From NCBI GenBank assembly GCA_019914945.1, contig CM034109.1:9230479-9294478 (forward strand): a stretch of DNA of 64,000 bases, in the 5' to 3' direction. A program made the translations under genes and the position numbers. The number at the start of each line of letters is the position of its first letter. The stretch's first letter is position 1. Of this stretch, positions 1 to 11,797 are shown one piece after another. This stretch comes from Typha latifolia (lineage: Eukaryota; Streptophyta; Magnoliopsida; Poales; Typhaceae). Below the pieces are notes generated by a model. The model was not told the DNA's origin. It was given only the letters and a program-made list of their open reading frames with translations, and searched no databases.

Positions 1-871
1 AAAGAAAAGAAAAACAAGGGATAATTAATATCAGCTTTAGGTTCTCAAGCAGTGAAGAAAAAGATAAAAGAGTCTTGAACAAAAAAATTTAGAAGTGGAA
101 TTAAATAGAAACAAAGCATAGGAGAAGCTGGTTACATTCTACTAAGAAGATTCAGAGCTTAAATCTTTTTATCTTCGCTACCATATACAAGAACTGATGT
201 CTTCTCTTATCCTTCTATATAATGAAAAGAGAGTACTCACAGTTCCTCCTACCTGGAGGGGCTCCACTGGTGGGGAAATTAATGATAGGAAGGAAAAGTG
301 AAGTAGACACTAGATAGAAAGTGGATAAGGTTGCAGATCATCATCACTTAGCTTCATGATAAGCACATTACCCCCCTTAAATAATTATTGTACGTTTCAT
401 TGCCTTAGCATTAAAAATGCATACCTACATGTCACTACAGAACTTCCCTAGGTGGCTCTTCTCATTTTCGAGTTGATCAAGAAAAACACAAGATCCTTAG
501 AGAAAAAAAAGAACTTCCCACTGTCCTACAGTGGGCAAAAAGTATACCATAATTCTTCGTGGGCAGTGCAAATGGAAGATATAATTGACAGAAGGTCAAC
601 TAGATGATTAATCATGCTTTCTTTTAGCATGAAAACACACAACCTATATGTAGATCACTACAGAACTTAACCATGCTCAGCATGTAAGGGTTTGCTTAGT
701 TTGAGTGGGTTATTACAATCCAATCTAACTAATGGATAAGAGTTCACAATAAAACTGATATGGCTCAACAAGCAGGAATATACCACTATTTTCAGCTCAG
801 AGTATGCAAAAGAAACAGAAGAAGAATAAGAAAAAGAATCAGAGCATTGCCACAACAAAAAGGGAAAATAC
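1..871. other. Intron sequence downstream of the last visible CofD-like exon
   Basis: This stretch is AT-rich and has no supported exon on either strand. It follows a clear donor (CAG|GTATTT on the minus strand at 872/871), so it is read as intron of the CofD-like gene. The ORF on the minus strand at 667-903 only extends exon 6 across that donor. Confidence 0.55.
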
Positions 872-3800
872 CTGTAATTCACATCCCAAAGTGTGCCTGT
901 CATTGGTAGAAATTACAGGAAGTACAAGACTTTCTGTGGGGATATCTGAAACACGTGAGAACAAAAATATAGCAGCATCCAAAGACTGAAAGAATATGCG
1001 GGCTCCAGCAAAGAAGAAATTTCCGATGCTGCAATATAAATTAATGTGTTATAACTATTAACAATCCAAAGTTTAAATATTACATAGCATTCGGGTTTAG
1101 AATACTTAGAATAATGAGAATTATAATGGAAAAGAAACAAGGAAATTATAAGGGCAATTAAAGGGTAAGGAGTGACAAGAAGAGTAAAAGAAGAAAAAAC
1201 AGAATGAGGGTAAAACAATGAGCAGAATATGAGGAAGAGGGAGAGAATTGAAAGACTATGAAATGTTTTATATCTATTTCTATACGAAGTTTTATATCTA
1301 AGATGCTATAAGGACGACTAGTAAGCTAGTTTACACTTTACAGAAATATAAGCTGACTTTAGCCATCTTGGTGGTGCCTCGGTCAAACGTTCAAGAATAC
1401 AGTAACTCAATAGTAATTAACTTGCTTTAAACATGTCAACGGCTATTGCCTAGAAGATCCTCATATCATAGCTGCCTGACTCAACAGCTAAAGAGTTAAG
1501 GAAGATGTTGGATTAATACAGGTAAAGGTGCTCCTTCTGTACTCCATTCAGTTTTCAACAAATCCTCCTGAGTAATCTATAAAATAAGACACGAAAAGGA
1601 GGAAAGAAAACACTTTTCACGTTTCTCCTCGTAATATACATTGTTCTCGGCAAGAATCACTGATTCTTTCGAGAACTTAAAAAATGTGGTATATGAGAGA
1701 GGAGATCAAGAAACCCCATGATGACAAACTGAGAATTTGCAAGGAGTTTGTACAGGTTTAAAAAAAAATTAAGATGAGAAAAGCTGTCTCGTGCTCTTCT
1801 GTCTTTAGCTTATTATTGACTACATACTGTTATTGGAAGATCAGATCTACAACTTATTGATTAAATGCTTTATGGGCATTCTTTTCTGATAAAGGCAGAA
1901 TGTAACCATGGGAACTTGAGGAAAACAGAGACCCCACAATTTAAATGCAATGTTAAGATCCTCTGTGCACCATATACCAACAAAATAGTACTGCTTAGAG
2001 GAAATCACCAGACAATCTCAAATAAAATACAAGTTGTCCTCCGATCTTGTGAAAGAGAATAATATCGATGTCATCAATTCATTGTCCATTAATGCATAGC
2101 GAGAAGATCAAAAGAAATAAATAAATGGCCAATACAGAACCTATTTAGAGAAACTACTATGGAGACAATAGTAACATATTTCAGTATTTCACCTTAGAAA
2201 GAATCACCTGCCATTGCTGAAGCAAAATGATCCATTTGATTGTCGTAGGATCTGCAAGAAGGAACACTAATGTAAATGTGTCATAGATATAATAAAGGGC
2301 TTCGTCATTATGCTAAATTATGTTTACTAAGACTACAGATAATTTCTACTTGTAATGCTTATAGAGGCAAGCTCCAAGCTGATAGGTTTTGCCCAAAGAA
2401 AGATATACCTAATGTATGGATCATAAAGGGATGGTGGTAAAGACAAAGAAGAGGGAGATATATAAGAGAGGGAGATCAATAAAAGGATAAAGTAGTGGAG
2501 GTGGTGATAGTCATTGTGGATTTGGAGGTTATGTAAGATGGTGGTCATGGCAAACGGGAAGGAGGTTTAGGGGAGTAAGGAGACAAATAAGGATAAACTG
2601 TAAAGTAATGGATCTAGTGATGGTTAATTAATTATAATACATATGGACAGAAGTATGGTAAGTATATGAGTATTGGGAAGTAAAACAATGGGAGAAAATA
2701 AAAGCATGGAGATGGCGTCCTCCATGGAGTAGAATTGAAATCACTAGAGGCCTCAGTGATGGTTATCAATGTATCGAATGATGCGACAGGTTGCAGGCAT
2801 CCCTGGCGCCTAAGGGGAAAGCGAGCACCAATAACGATGATCATGCTAGTGGCACGTGTCGTGCCGTGCCACCATCGGCACAGCGTGTGCCGAGCGGCAC
2901 GTATTTACAATATTTTTAATAAACTTTTTAAAATATTTAAAAATATTTTTAGATCTTCAGTATGTCAATTTTTTATTTTTGGTTTAAATATATATATTAA
3001 AACTTTTATTATAGTGCTTTATCTTTATATTATTTTTGTAAATGACCTATTTTATTAAAGATAATGTAATAGTTAAATATAAATATTATTCAACACATCA
3101 TATGAATGAATACATTTATTAAAACTAATATTAATAATTGAACACTTCATAATAAAATTAAACACATAATATTAATTGATAATAGTTTAATAATTAAAAT
3201 TAATATCTAGTTAAACATAAAATGACAAGAATGATCAAAGACTTAATTTGCCGACATAAGAATAACACGAGAATGTTGTATTAAATACTGTTGATTTTCT
3301 TCAAAACTTATCAACTGATAGTTTTGCTTGTAACATCTTATATAGACTTTATACAAATATGAATTTTATAATTCTTTTATAATATGATATGGATATTGAA
3401 TATGTACAGAAACGACAAGCATTCGCATAGGCACAAACATATGTAAATTATGGATATAGAGTACAATAAGAGTGTTGTAGCTCTAGTGGTGTAATTGATA
3501 TGATGGTAATGATGATAAACTCATATCATCATGTCTTCTAATATCGTATTACTTATAGACTGAAGTCCTCTATAAAAATAATACATCTTTGAGAAAGTTA
3601 TGTAATAAAGATGCATGTCTCATTTCTATCATCACTACCACAAGACTGAGTCACATCATTATCATCATCATCATTATCATCTCCAGTCTTATCATGATCA
3701 ATTTTATCTAAGCTTTTAAATAATTAATTGATTAGTTGATTTGATAATTATTGATAAAAATAAAAAATATATAAAAAAAGCTCCATATGACATAATGACC

Positions 3801-6800
3801 AACACGAGGGTGTGCCATTAGCACACCTCGTGCCAAGTGTCGTGCTAGGACCGGCACAACCATCCATGGCACCAAGACGATATAACATTTTTAATATATA
3901 AAATTTTAAAAATAATCATATATGATATTTAATATATTATAATATATTATATATACAAATTTTAATAGTGTACTACACCAAAATAGTAAATAACATGATC
4001 ACAATTCACAACCATAATGTGTAACATTATGGTAATATACTATTATGCTCATCAAGGATATAAGAACCAAGATTGTAAGCATCTGCTTCGGGATCATGAT
4101 AAGTCGCTTGGAAAAATGATATTTATTGACAATATCGGCTAAATCGATTGTTCAATTTGGACGATTCAGATCAGAGATCAGCCAAATCGACCGATTCGTT
4201 TTAGTGATACAAATTGAGATTGACTAAAACTTCAATCCATAATTAGAACAGAGTACAGGGTTATCAAAAATTAGCGCAACACTATCAAAGATGAAAATAG
4301 CAAAGAGAGGTAGTGAGGTTGAAATTTAACAATAGTATATGGTGTAAAATAAAAGTTGTTCTTTCAGATCGGAGATCAGACAAATCAACCGATTTATTTT
4401 GGTGATACAAAAAAGGATCGACCGAAACTTCCATCCATGATTAGAACAAAGTACATGATTATCAAAAATGAACATAACACTATCAAAAATGAAAATAGCA
4501 AAGAAAGGTAGTGAGTTGAAATTAAACAATAGTACATGGTGTAAAATAAAGTTGTTCATTCATATCAGAGATCAACCAAATCGGTCGATTTGTTTTAGTA
4601 TCAAAATGAAAATAGCAAAGAGAGATAGTGAGTAAAAAAGAAATTTAACAATAGTGCATGGTGTAAAATAAAAGTTATTCTTTCTGACATGTCCCCTTCA
4701 TATATCATCACTCTTTTCTTTTCATTAGTAATAAGATAGAACCATAGAGGATGAATGTCTTGGATAGGGGTGTCAAGCTTGTCGAGCAGCTCGGGCTCGG
4801 CTCGACTGTAGCTCGAGTCCGGCTCGGCTCGGCCAGAGCTGAGCCGAGCCCGAGCTGCTGAAATAGGCTCGAAATCACTATCGAGCCGAGCCCGAGCCGA
4901 AGCCGGCTCGCTCGGGCTCTCGGCTCGATAGGCTCGGTATAAAAGTGAATAATAAAACCCTAATCCCCAAATCTCACTTTCCTTCTCCAAAAGACCAAAA
5001 CTCCCGTCGCCCGCCGCATCGTTCTCCTCCCGCGAAGCTCCGCCTCACCTTCCTCCTCCAAGGCGTCGTCGCCGCGTCGTAACCTCACCATTCCTTCTCT
5101 AAGCCGTCGCCTCACCTCCCTTCTCCAAGCCATCGTAGCCTCACCTCACCATTTCTTCTCCAAGCCGTCGCCGACGCGTTGTCAGCCTCACCTCCCTTCT
5201 CCAAGCCGTCGTCGTCGCGTCGTCGCCTACCATTCCTTCTCTAAGCCGCCGCGTCATCCTCCTCCATCGACCGGCAAGAGGTATGATTTCTCTACTTACT
5301 CGTTTGTAGTATTATACTTTCTATATCATTTTAATGTTAAGGGCGCTTTAATCTTTCCGAATTAGGCATGATTTCTCTACTTACTAGTTTGAGAAACTAA
5401 CCCGTCTCGCCAATTTCTCGGAATTATATATTGCATAGGTGCACACCGGTATAAGAACAAAGGTAAATTGCGCTTTAACCTCCTATAGTTTGGTTTCATT
5501 TTAATTTAGTACTGTCATGTACTTTACTTGGGGTACTAGTTTAGTTATGCTAATTTTTAATGAGAGAGCTTATACTGATTTAGATTATTATATCGTCTAG
5601 TTGTAATTTGTAAACCGATACGGTGGTGTAAAGATAGTCTGACTAAGTTACATTTTGAAATGATAATAAGAGTAATATTTGATGGAAAAGAAGAAGAAAA
5701 ATAATAGAGAAATAGATATTAGTAAACTAATACTGAGATAATTTATTGTTTAGTAATATACTTAGTATAAAACAGCTTATACTGAAATGGATATTAGGTT
5801 GTTTAAATCTTCTATAAGTTCTTGAACAATCTTCTATAAGTTCTTGTAGATATTAGGTTGTTTAAATCTACCGGTGTTCCATTATACTCAATAAATGGAT
5901 GATAGATGGATATCTAGTACTTTTTGCTCAAGCTTATCTTCAATGCTTAACCGAAGATAAGCTTGAGCAATCTTCTATAAGTTCTTGTAGATATTAGGTT
6001 GTTTAAATCTACTGGTGTTCCATTATACTCAATAAATGGATGATACATGGATATCTAGTACTGCTGCTCAAGCTTATCTTCAATGCTTAACTGAAGATAA
6101 GCTTGAGCAATCTTCTATAAGTTCTTGTAGATATTAGGTACAAGGATCCTTACCTGTTCATGCCATCACAAAGCCAGGGCCAAAAGGCAAAAGTTTCTCT
6201 TATTACTCTAGTGTAGGGTTACCCTAATGGCCCAAAAATTGCTTCCTATTATTGTTTGTTTATACTAGTTGCATGATGTTTAAGTTGCAATTAACTTTTT
6301 TTTTTTTTGCAGTTCTAGGATGAAGCTTCTTTTTAGTGTTAAGACTTGAGAGTTGAGAGTGCCAAATAAATTTAGTTATAATATTTGGCATGTTATCAGA
6401 TTTTATTGTAATATTTGGCAAGATATAAGTTAAGTACTTATATTGTAATATTTTGCAAGTGATATACTTATGATTTGGATGTCATATCAAAATTTGGATT
6501 TGTTTTGAGCCAAATTTTGATGAATTACCATATGTTAATATTTTGCAATTAGTGTGTTAATTTGCTTGACTTTAGTAAATTTTGTATAATTTAAGTTAAA
6601 TTCATTTGGTTGGCTTTTGTTATGTTTACTAGTAAAATTTTTGAAATTGGTGTGATTATTTTGAGCCAAATTTTGATAAATCTATGTTAATATTTTACAA
6701 TTGGTATGATAATTTGCTTAGTTTTAGTAAGGTTTTGTATAATTTAAGTTAAGTTCATTTGATTGGCTTTTATTATATTTACCCGTAAAATGGGTGTGGT

Positions 6801-9800
6801 TGCTAATCGAGATTAATTTTAAATTTTATAGTCAATTTGGTTGGCTTTTATTTTATCTACGAGTACGAGATAAAATTTGTTATTCAATTTCAGCTTTTTC
6901 ACTTTAAATATGTTGTGGCTCGGCTTGGGCTCGGTCCGGCTCGAGCGGCTCGGCTCGAAATGAGGCTTGATAATAGGCTTGTTTCGGACTCGGGCTCGGC
7001 TCGGGCTCGATCAGGCTCGGCTCAGGCTCGGCTCGAGCTGAGGTGAGCCGAGCCTGAGCCCAATAAAGAAGCTCGAAATTAATTTCAAGCCGAGCCTGAG
7101 CAGCAGCCGGCTCGCTCAGGCTCGGCTCGTTTACACCCCTAGTCTTGGACCTACTTGGATGGTAGATCAGGAAAATAATGAAAAGTGTATTTTAGACATT
7201 TTAAGCCCAAATTGAAAATATAAAGGAAAAAGAGGTATGCATTCTTGCTGTCTAGTAAATGATGATTCGTGTTATTTGCAACCTTTAATATTAGTAGTCT
7301 ATTGACACTGAATATGTCTTCAGATGGTATCCCATTGAATGATTCTTTGGGTCACTTGTAATTTAACATTGTAATGGTTTTTTCAATCATTAATAAAAGA
7401 ATATGAACTAATTCCATGTCCTCAAATGCAAACCAAGAAACATGCCATATTGAAAACTTGTATATTGCAAGAGATAATGTGAATAACAGAACAAGAAAGA
7501 AGTCAAGCTATAGTTAAACATCTCTCCAATATTTTGAGCCAACATGCATTGTAAGATCAACTGACTAGGATGATGCACATGAAACTTCAATTCTTCCAAT
7601 AAAAATAGATACTACATGCAAATTATGGCCCAGAATTTTGTATGTGAATACTAGTCAAACGAAAGACGATGTTGAATATATATGCAACTTGTATCATGTC
7701 ACGTCCATCATTTAAAAGATCAAAAACATGGTTCTGAAGCCAGAAGTACATGGATTGAATTGATGTGAAAGATTAATAACCTGGTTCTGAAAGTACGCCA
7801 GAAATGCATGGATTGTCTCTTTATATGGTCGTGACACGCCATCCCACAAATAGTGCTCTCCTTCAACAATTTTGTACCTGTCAATTCCCAACTCAGCACA
7901 ATATATTCAGTACCTCCACCAACCTAGAAAGTCAATAAGACAATAAGGATGTTCAAATTATTAAAACCATATATTTCATGTGAAGCTTTTATTGTAATAC
8001 AACTGAAGGCACAACAAGATGAATAGTGTCCCAGTATATGAGCATCCATAAGCCTACAAAAGATAAGCTTCAGGCAACTTATTCAAATTGTGCCCAAAAA
8101 ATAGAACAAAATATTTGTATGGCCCAAAAAAAAGGTACCAAGCTTAAAGTTAAAATAGGATAATCATGCATTTCACCTCCAAAGTTTCTTGAATAACATA
8201 GTTAAACAAATAGAGTGATTAGTGGATCTTTAAAAGAAACACCAAATAATGCCTATCTAAACAAACATTAACAGAGTCCACTAGTGTACTTAGTGAACAT
8301 AAAATGAATCTATTAAAACCAATACGGCAGCATGCATTCCTCAATAAGTAGGCAATTTCACTCTTCACACATTACAGTAACTTATATAATCGTTGACACC
8401 TTACCAATTGACCATAATGAAAACTGCAAGAACAATATTTCTCTGATGTGCACTGTGGTACTGACTACTGAGTATTGATGGTAGTTTCCCCTGGGGATCC
8501 TGGGGAGGCAGGAATTCCACAACTATACTTATCCATGTGTGTTTGTGCATCTATATGTCTGGCATGTGTCTATATATAAGACTACTGGACTAATAGAACT
8601 ATTGTTTTATGCACTTCTATTATCTGAGATCAATTGGAAGTTCTTTTGTTGCATTCTGACACATCCAAATACATATAGAAAGCTCACAGAAGGCATAAGC
8701 TCAACGGATTCACTTGGTATTCAATACAAAAAAAGTTAAATTCTCACAACATATATGGGGAAAACAGAGACTTCACAAAATGTTCCAACATATTCTCAAA
8801 ACCTGAACAGTTGGATGTGCTCTAGCGGGGCTAAAATGCATATACACACATGGAAAAAGATAAATCAATATAGGTTATCAATATAGGAATCAAAAGATCC
8901 CAAGCAAAGAATCTTATTAGAATGATATGGGGCTTTTAATAAGAAACTTGTCAACCATCACCAGTTGGATGTTTCAACTCAGTATATCTACATTATTTCC
9001 TGCCTTTTGGTGGCTATATGACACAGCAATATTTCTATTTCCATTAAAAGATATCAAGTCAAGCTATACTCTGCATTTTGCAAGCTATAAATAAGATTAT
9101 GATCTCATCATATTAATAGAAAAAAGAAAAGGATATAAAGCTATTGGTTCTATAAATGCCTGAGTTAACCATAAGTTAATAATTGCTAAATCCTTTCAGA
9201 GAACAAACACTGAAGGCTGCTGCAGCGAGCAGATGCAGGGACCATTAAAAGAATCAGCTATGGTCTGGTTTTCAGTTCATAAAGTGTTAAAGATAGCCCC
9301 TTTTTTTCCCTATAAATGAAGTTTTGTGAGAATTTGACCAAACAAAAAGAATAATTAAAGCATTTCCACTTCAATAAACAAACTGAGAGGATAAATTTTC
9401 TCCTGTTTACTAAACTTACTAGAAAAGTAGGGACAATAACATATCATATTCATAGAGATAAAGTAAGAAATATCAAGTACCACTCCAATTTGGCTTGTGA
9501 TGAATCAAGAGGTAAGCGATGGCCAAGCAATATCCGAACAGCTAAAGCTTCAGAAGTGCTATCATCTGACAATCTCAAGCATCTTGATCGTATATCTCCT
9601 ACAGCCGGCCCACCTATGAAATACATTATCATAATATTATTTGGCTAAAACTTCTTTAAAGGAAAAGAATCTACTAGGCCAAATTATTCTTGAGATCAGA
9701 ACGCTACCAAGCACACGAACAATCTCAGCAGTGCTTCCACCATCATCAGAAACTGGAAGCACATGGGCCACCCGAGTTGTCACTTTCTTTAGCTCTTCAA

Positions 9801-10611
9801 CAACACCATTAAATGCAGTTCCGCCTGAAACAAAGTCAAAGATTTAAAGTCAGCATCACTTATCTACCTTTTCACAATTTCTAAAAAATAAATATTCCAA
9901 AGACCAGTCTTGCATTATGCTTGTTACATCTTTACGAAAAAACATATTGAGGAAAAATCAATGTTGCAACACCGGTACTACAACAGGCTGGGGAAGACCT
10001 TGCCTTATCTCAGATTGCATATCAAGTAATACTTATTACAATTTAGCAACATAACAAGAAAAAGGACCGTGGAAATACTGGTCTTGCGTTAGGGCTTCTG
10101 TCAAAGTTCTCAAATCTTCAAGGAAACAATTTAAACAAATATAATGTCCAAGAAATAACCCCCCACCCCCACCCCCTGAATATCTGACGTCTTTAAAACT
10201 CATAACCACCATTCCCCCCTGGCATAAATCTTGAATAAGAATTCGACCAAATCAACCCTCCCTCTCAGAATACAAGAAGCACGGAGCGAACAAATTTCTT
10301 GAACCCGTACTCAAAATTGAATACGAATCGATCTTCCTAACCAAACAAAAAGGAAATAAATTCGAGAACCCAATCATAAAGGAAGTTCTACCTGAGAAAA
10401 CCAGCAAGGAAGGCATGGAACTAGGGCTCGGGTTCGACGTCGCAGAAGCCATCGCTTGCGGGGAAGAGCAGCTGCAATGCGCGGGAGCCATGGATGGAGG
10501 AGATTTGGGGATGGATCTTGAAGAAGGTACGATGGGAAATGGACGGGGAAACGTGAGGAGGACGAAGGGCGGATCTCGCATTGGCAAGGGACCCAAAACG
10601 CCATGCGCCAT
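872..10611 (-). CDS. CofD/YvcK-like (2-phospho-L-lactate transferase fold) protein, 5' part; 3' end off the window
   Basis: Six exons are visible on the minus strand: 10611-10392, 9824-9708, 9613-9481, 7877-7781, 2251-2208 and 1028-872. All have GT-AG borders, and the phases join into one frame of 256 residues. Exon 1 ends in LLVFSG and exon 2 continues GGTAFNGVVEELKK, then PVSDDGGSTAEIVRVLG. Exon 3 carries GGPAVGDIRSRCLRLSDD and exon 4 YKIVEGEHYLWDGVSRPYK. Exon 6 reads SIGNFFFAGARIFFQS and ends CELQ. These are hallmark stretches of the CofD/UPF0052 family; bacterial YvcK (gluconeogenesis factor) is the nearest well-known relative. The plant role is unknown to me. The start at 10611 is the first ATG in the frame; a later Met just before PSLLVFSG is also possible. 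The next exon, expected to begin in phase 0, is not seen in 1-871, so the gene runs off the left edge. Intron 4 (2252-7780) is swollen by repeats and a transposon. Confidence 0.85.
2840..3870. repeat. Possible degenerate element bounded by GGCACG/CGTGCC-rich arms
   Basis: About 2840-2900 is packed with GGCACG, CGTGCC and GTGCCG words. About 3795-3870 carries a similar set in the opposite sense (GTGCCATTAGCACAC, CGTGCCAAGTGTCGTGC). The roughly 900 bp between is strongly AT-rich with no ORF. This looks like an old non-autonomous DNA element with GC-rich subterminal repeats. No clean target-site duplication could be identified, so the borders are approximate. Confidence 0.35.
4167..4687. repeat. 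Tandem repeat, about 197-bp unit, 2.7 copies
   Basis: Copies start at 4167, 4365 and 4561, at CAGATCAGAGATCAG and its variants. Each continues through a CAAATCGACCGATT-like stretch, ATCCATAATTAGAACA, a CACTATCAAAGATGAAAATAGCAAAG-like stretch and ATGGTGTAAAATAAA. The third copy lacks about 70 bp in its middle. A related stretch occurs at about 51790-51900 in a SEH1 intron, so the unit probably comes from a dispersed repeat family. Confidence 0.75.
4977..5283 (+). repeat. Degenerate minisatellite inside the hAT-like element (CTTCTCCAAGCCGTCG-type units)
   Basis: Words such as CCTTCTCCAAGCCGTCG, CCTTCTCTAAGCCG and CCTCACCTCCCTTCTCC recur every 40-60 bp through this CT- and CG-rich tract. It contrasts sharply with the AT-rich surroundings. 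It ends at GGCAAGAG|GTATGATTTC, which looks like a splice donor. This fits an untranslated leader of a once-autonomous element. Confidence 0.5.
5827..6139. repeat. 140/141-bp tandem repeat carrying perfect 16-bp-stem hairpins
   Basis: Two near-identical units (5827-5967 and 5968-6107) and a partial third (6108-6139) all begin CAATCTTCTATAAGTTCTTG. Each full unit includes an inverted repeat GCTCAAGCTTATCTTC / GAAGATAAGCTTGAGC with an 11-bp loop. The hairpins span 5926-5968 and 6066-6108. The two loops differ by one base, and the units differ by only a few substitutions. Confidence 0.85.
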
Positions 10612-11797
10612 TGCTTTCGCCTATAAGCACTCGAGTCGTCGATGCGCTGCTATCCTTCTCACTCGCTTCCGGTATCTTCGGGTACTACGAGTACTTTCAA
10701 ATGGACGGATGTGCCCATGCTTCCTCCTCTATAATCGATTCAATCGAGGGGTAGAGACGGTAAAAAGGGCGTTGAGGTGTATCTATTCCATTTTACACCC
10801 TGCCGTTTCATTCTTTTTCATTCCATCATATTTTTTAGAATCCAATCAAATATAAGGTTCTCAGGTATTCTTTTTGGTGTTTTCACCGACTCCACCACTT
10901 CAATATATATCTTTGGCAAACTCAACCTCTCCACATCTGGCCAAGAACAACCAACCACTGCAGCAAAGTTGATATAATAATCCCCCTAAAAAAAATTCAT
11001 ATTTTATTTTGTGGTTCAAAAAGTCCGAAAGTTGGGTATAAATTAGATAAAGGACTAATCTTTCCTTGACACAAATATTTAGATTTTCACTAGACTTTTT
11101 AGCCAACACATATAATTATCTAATCTAAATTCTAATTCGTTGTACCGTCGAATTAATTCTCCAAGCCAACACACCGCTGCCAAATTATCAATAACCAAAC
11201 AAATTTGTCCATAACAAATTACTTGAAGTTGGCCTTGTACTCTCCTAATTCTCTAAAACCGGGTGGTAAAAAAATAAAAAAAAAGCTCACACACTGCATG
11301 CCTCAATCCTCGAAGCCAAATAGGAGAGACTGATTCTCTCAAATCCTCCCTCCTAAAACGTAAAAGCTTGCAGGTTTCATGGGCTTCGGCTTGCTTTCTT
11401 GTAGCCTTCTCTAAGGATAGAGAGAGAGAGTATTGAATCAAGAAGAGGTTGAGAGAAAAACTAAAAATTCTGTATTCATTCCCTCCCAGTTTTACAAGCC
11501 AAGCCAGGCTTTTATAAATAGCCGGCTAACAAACTAACTGACCAATGACAAAAGAACAGCTGTAATAGCCTAACAAACTTCATCTCAATAGAGAACTTCT
11601 ACAGTTTATTATCTCCACACCATTACTCACCAGAGAGTACTCCTATAGCTCTTCCTCCACCATCCAGTGCACTGATACTACCCTCAAAATTTAAGGTAGA
11701 GCTGCCTCAAGAATCAAAATAGAAAGGAAAGCATTAACGAAGAAGATTGCAACATCTTCGACGCATTTATCACCCCAAAACAATTCTACTCCAAAAC
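10612..11797. other. Intergenic stretch between CofD-like and BAHD genes
   Basis: The left end is the promoter side of the CofD-like gene, transcribed leftward. The right end is the 3' side of the BAHD gene. About 11463-11650 is low in coding signal but reads like the edge of an old LTR element or the BAHD 3' UTR. Nothing can be firmly called. Confidence 0.4.

Larger units (their letters stand above)
4765..7141. mobile_element. Non-autonomous hAT-like DNA transposon, 2377 bp, with 8-bp target-site duplication
   Basis: The left end starts TAGGGGTGTCAAGC and the right end finishes GTTTACACCCCTA, giving imperfect terminal inverted repeats. Both ends are flanked by the identical 8-mer GTCTTGGA (4757-4764 and 7142-7149), the duplication size typical of hAT elements. 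Arrays of GGCTCG/CGAGCC words fill 4788-4935 and, in opposite sense, 6918-7128; these match the usual subterminal transposase-binding repeats. Inside are a CT/CG-rich segment (4977-5283) resembling an untranslated leader followed by AGGTATGATTT, a 140-bp tandem repeat with hairpins (5827-6139), and AT-rich filler. No transposase-like ORF remains. The exact duplication suggests a fairly recent insertion. Confidence 0.88.
2252..7780 (-). other. Long intron 4 of the CofD-like gene, host to repeats
   Basis: Donor at 7780 and acceptor next to 2252 on the minus strand delimit a 5.5 kb intron, far longer than the others in this gene. It contains a GGCACG-rich arm pair (about 2840-2905 and 3795-3870), a roughly 197-bp tandem repeat (4167-4687) and a hAT-like element (4765-7141). 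The rest is AT-rich with no coding signal. Confidence 0.7.

Noticed and set aside
200..310. Possible micro-exon on the minus strand (CCAG|TGGAGCCCCTCCAG|GTAGG) for the CofD-like gene
   Set aside because: Its 14-nt length does not fit the phase 0 end of the preceding exon, and the encoded residues do not match the expected continuation of the family.
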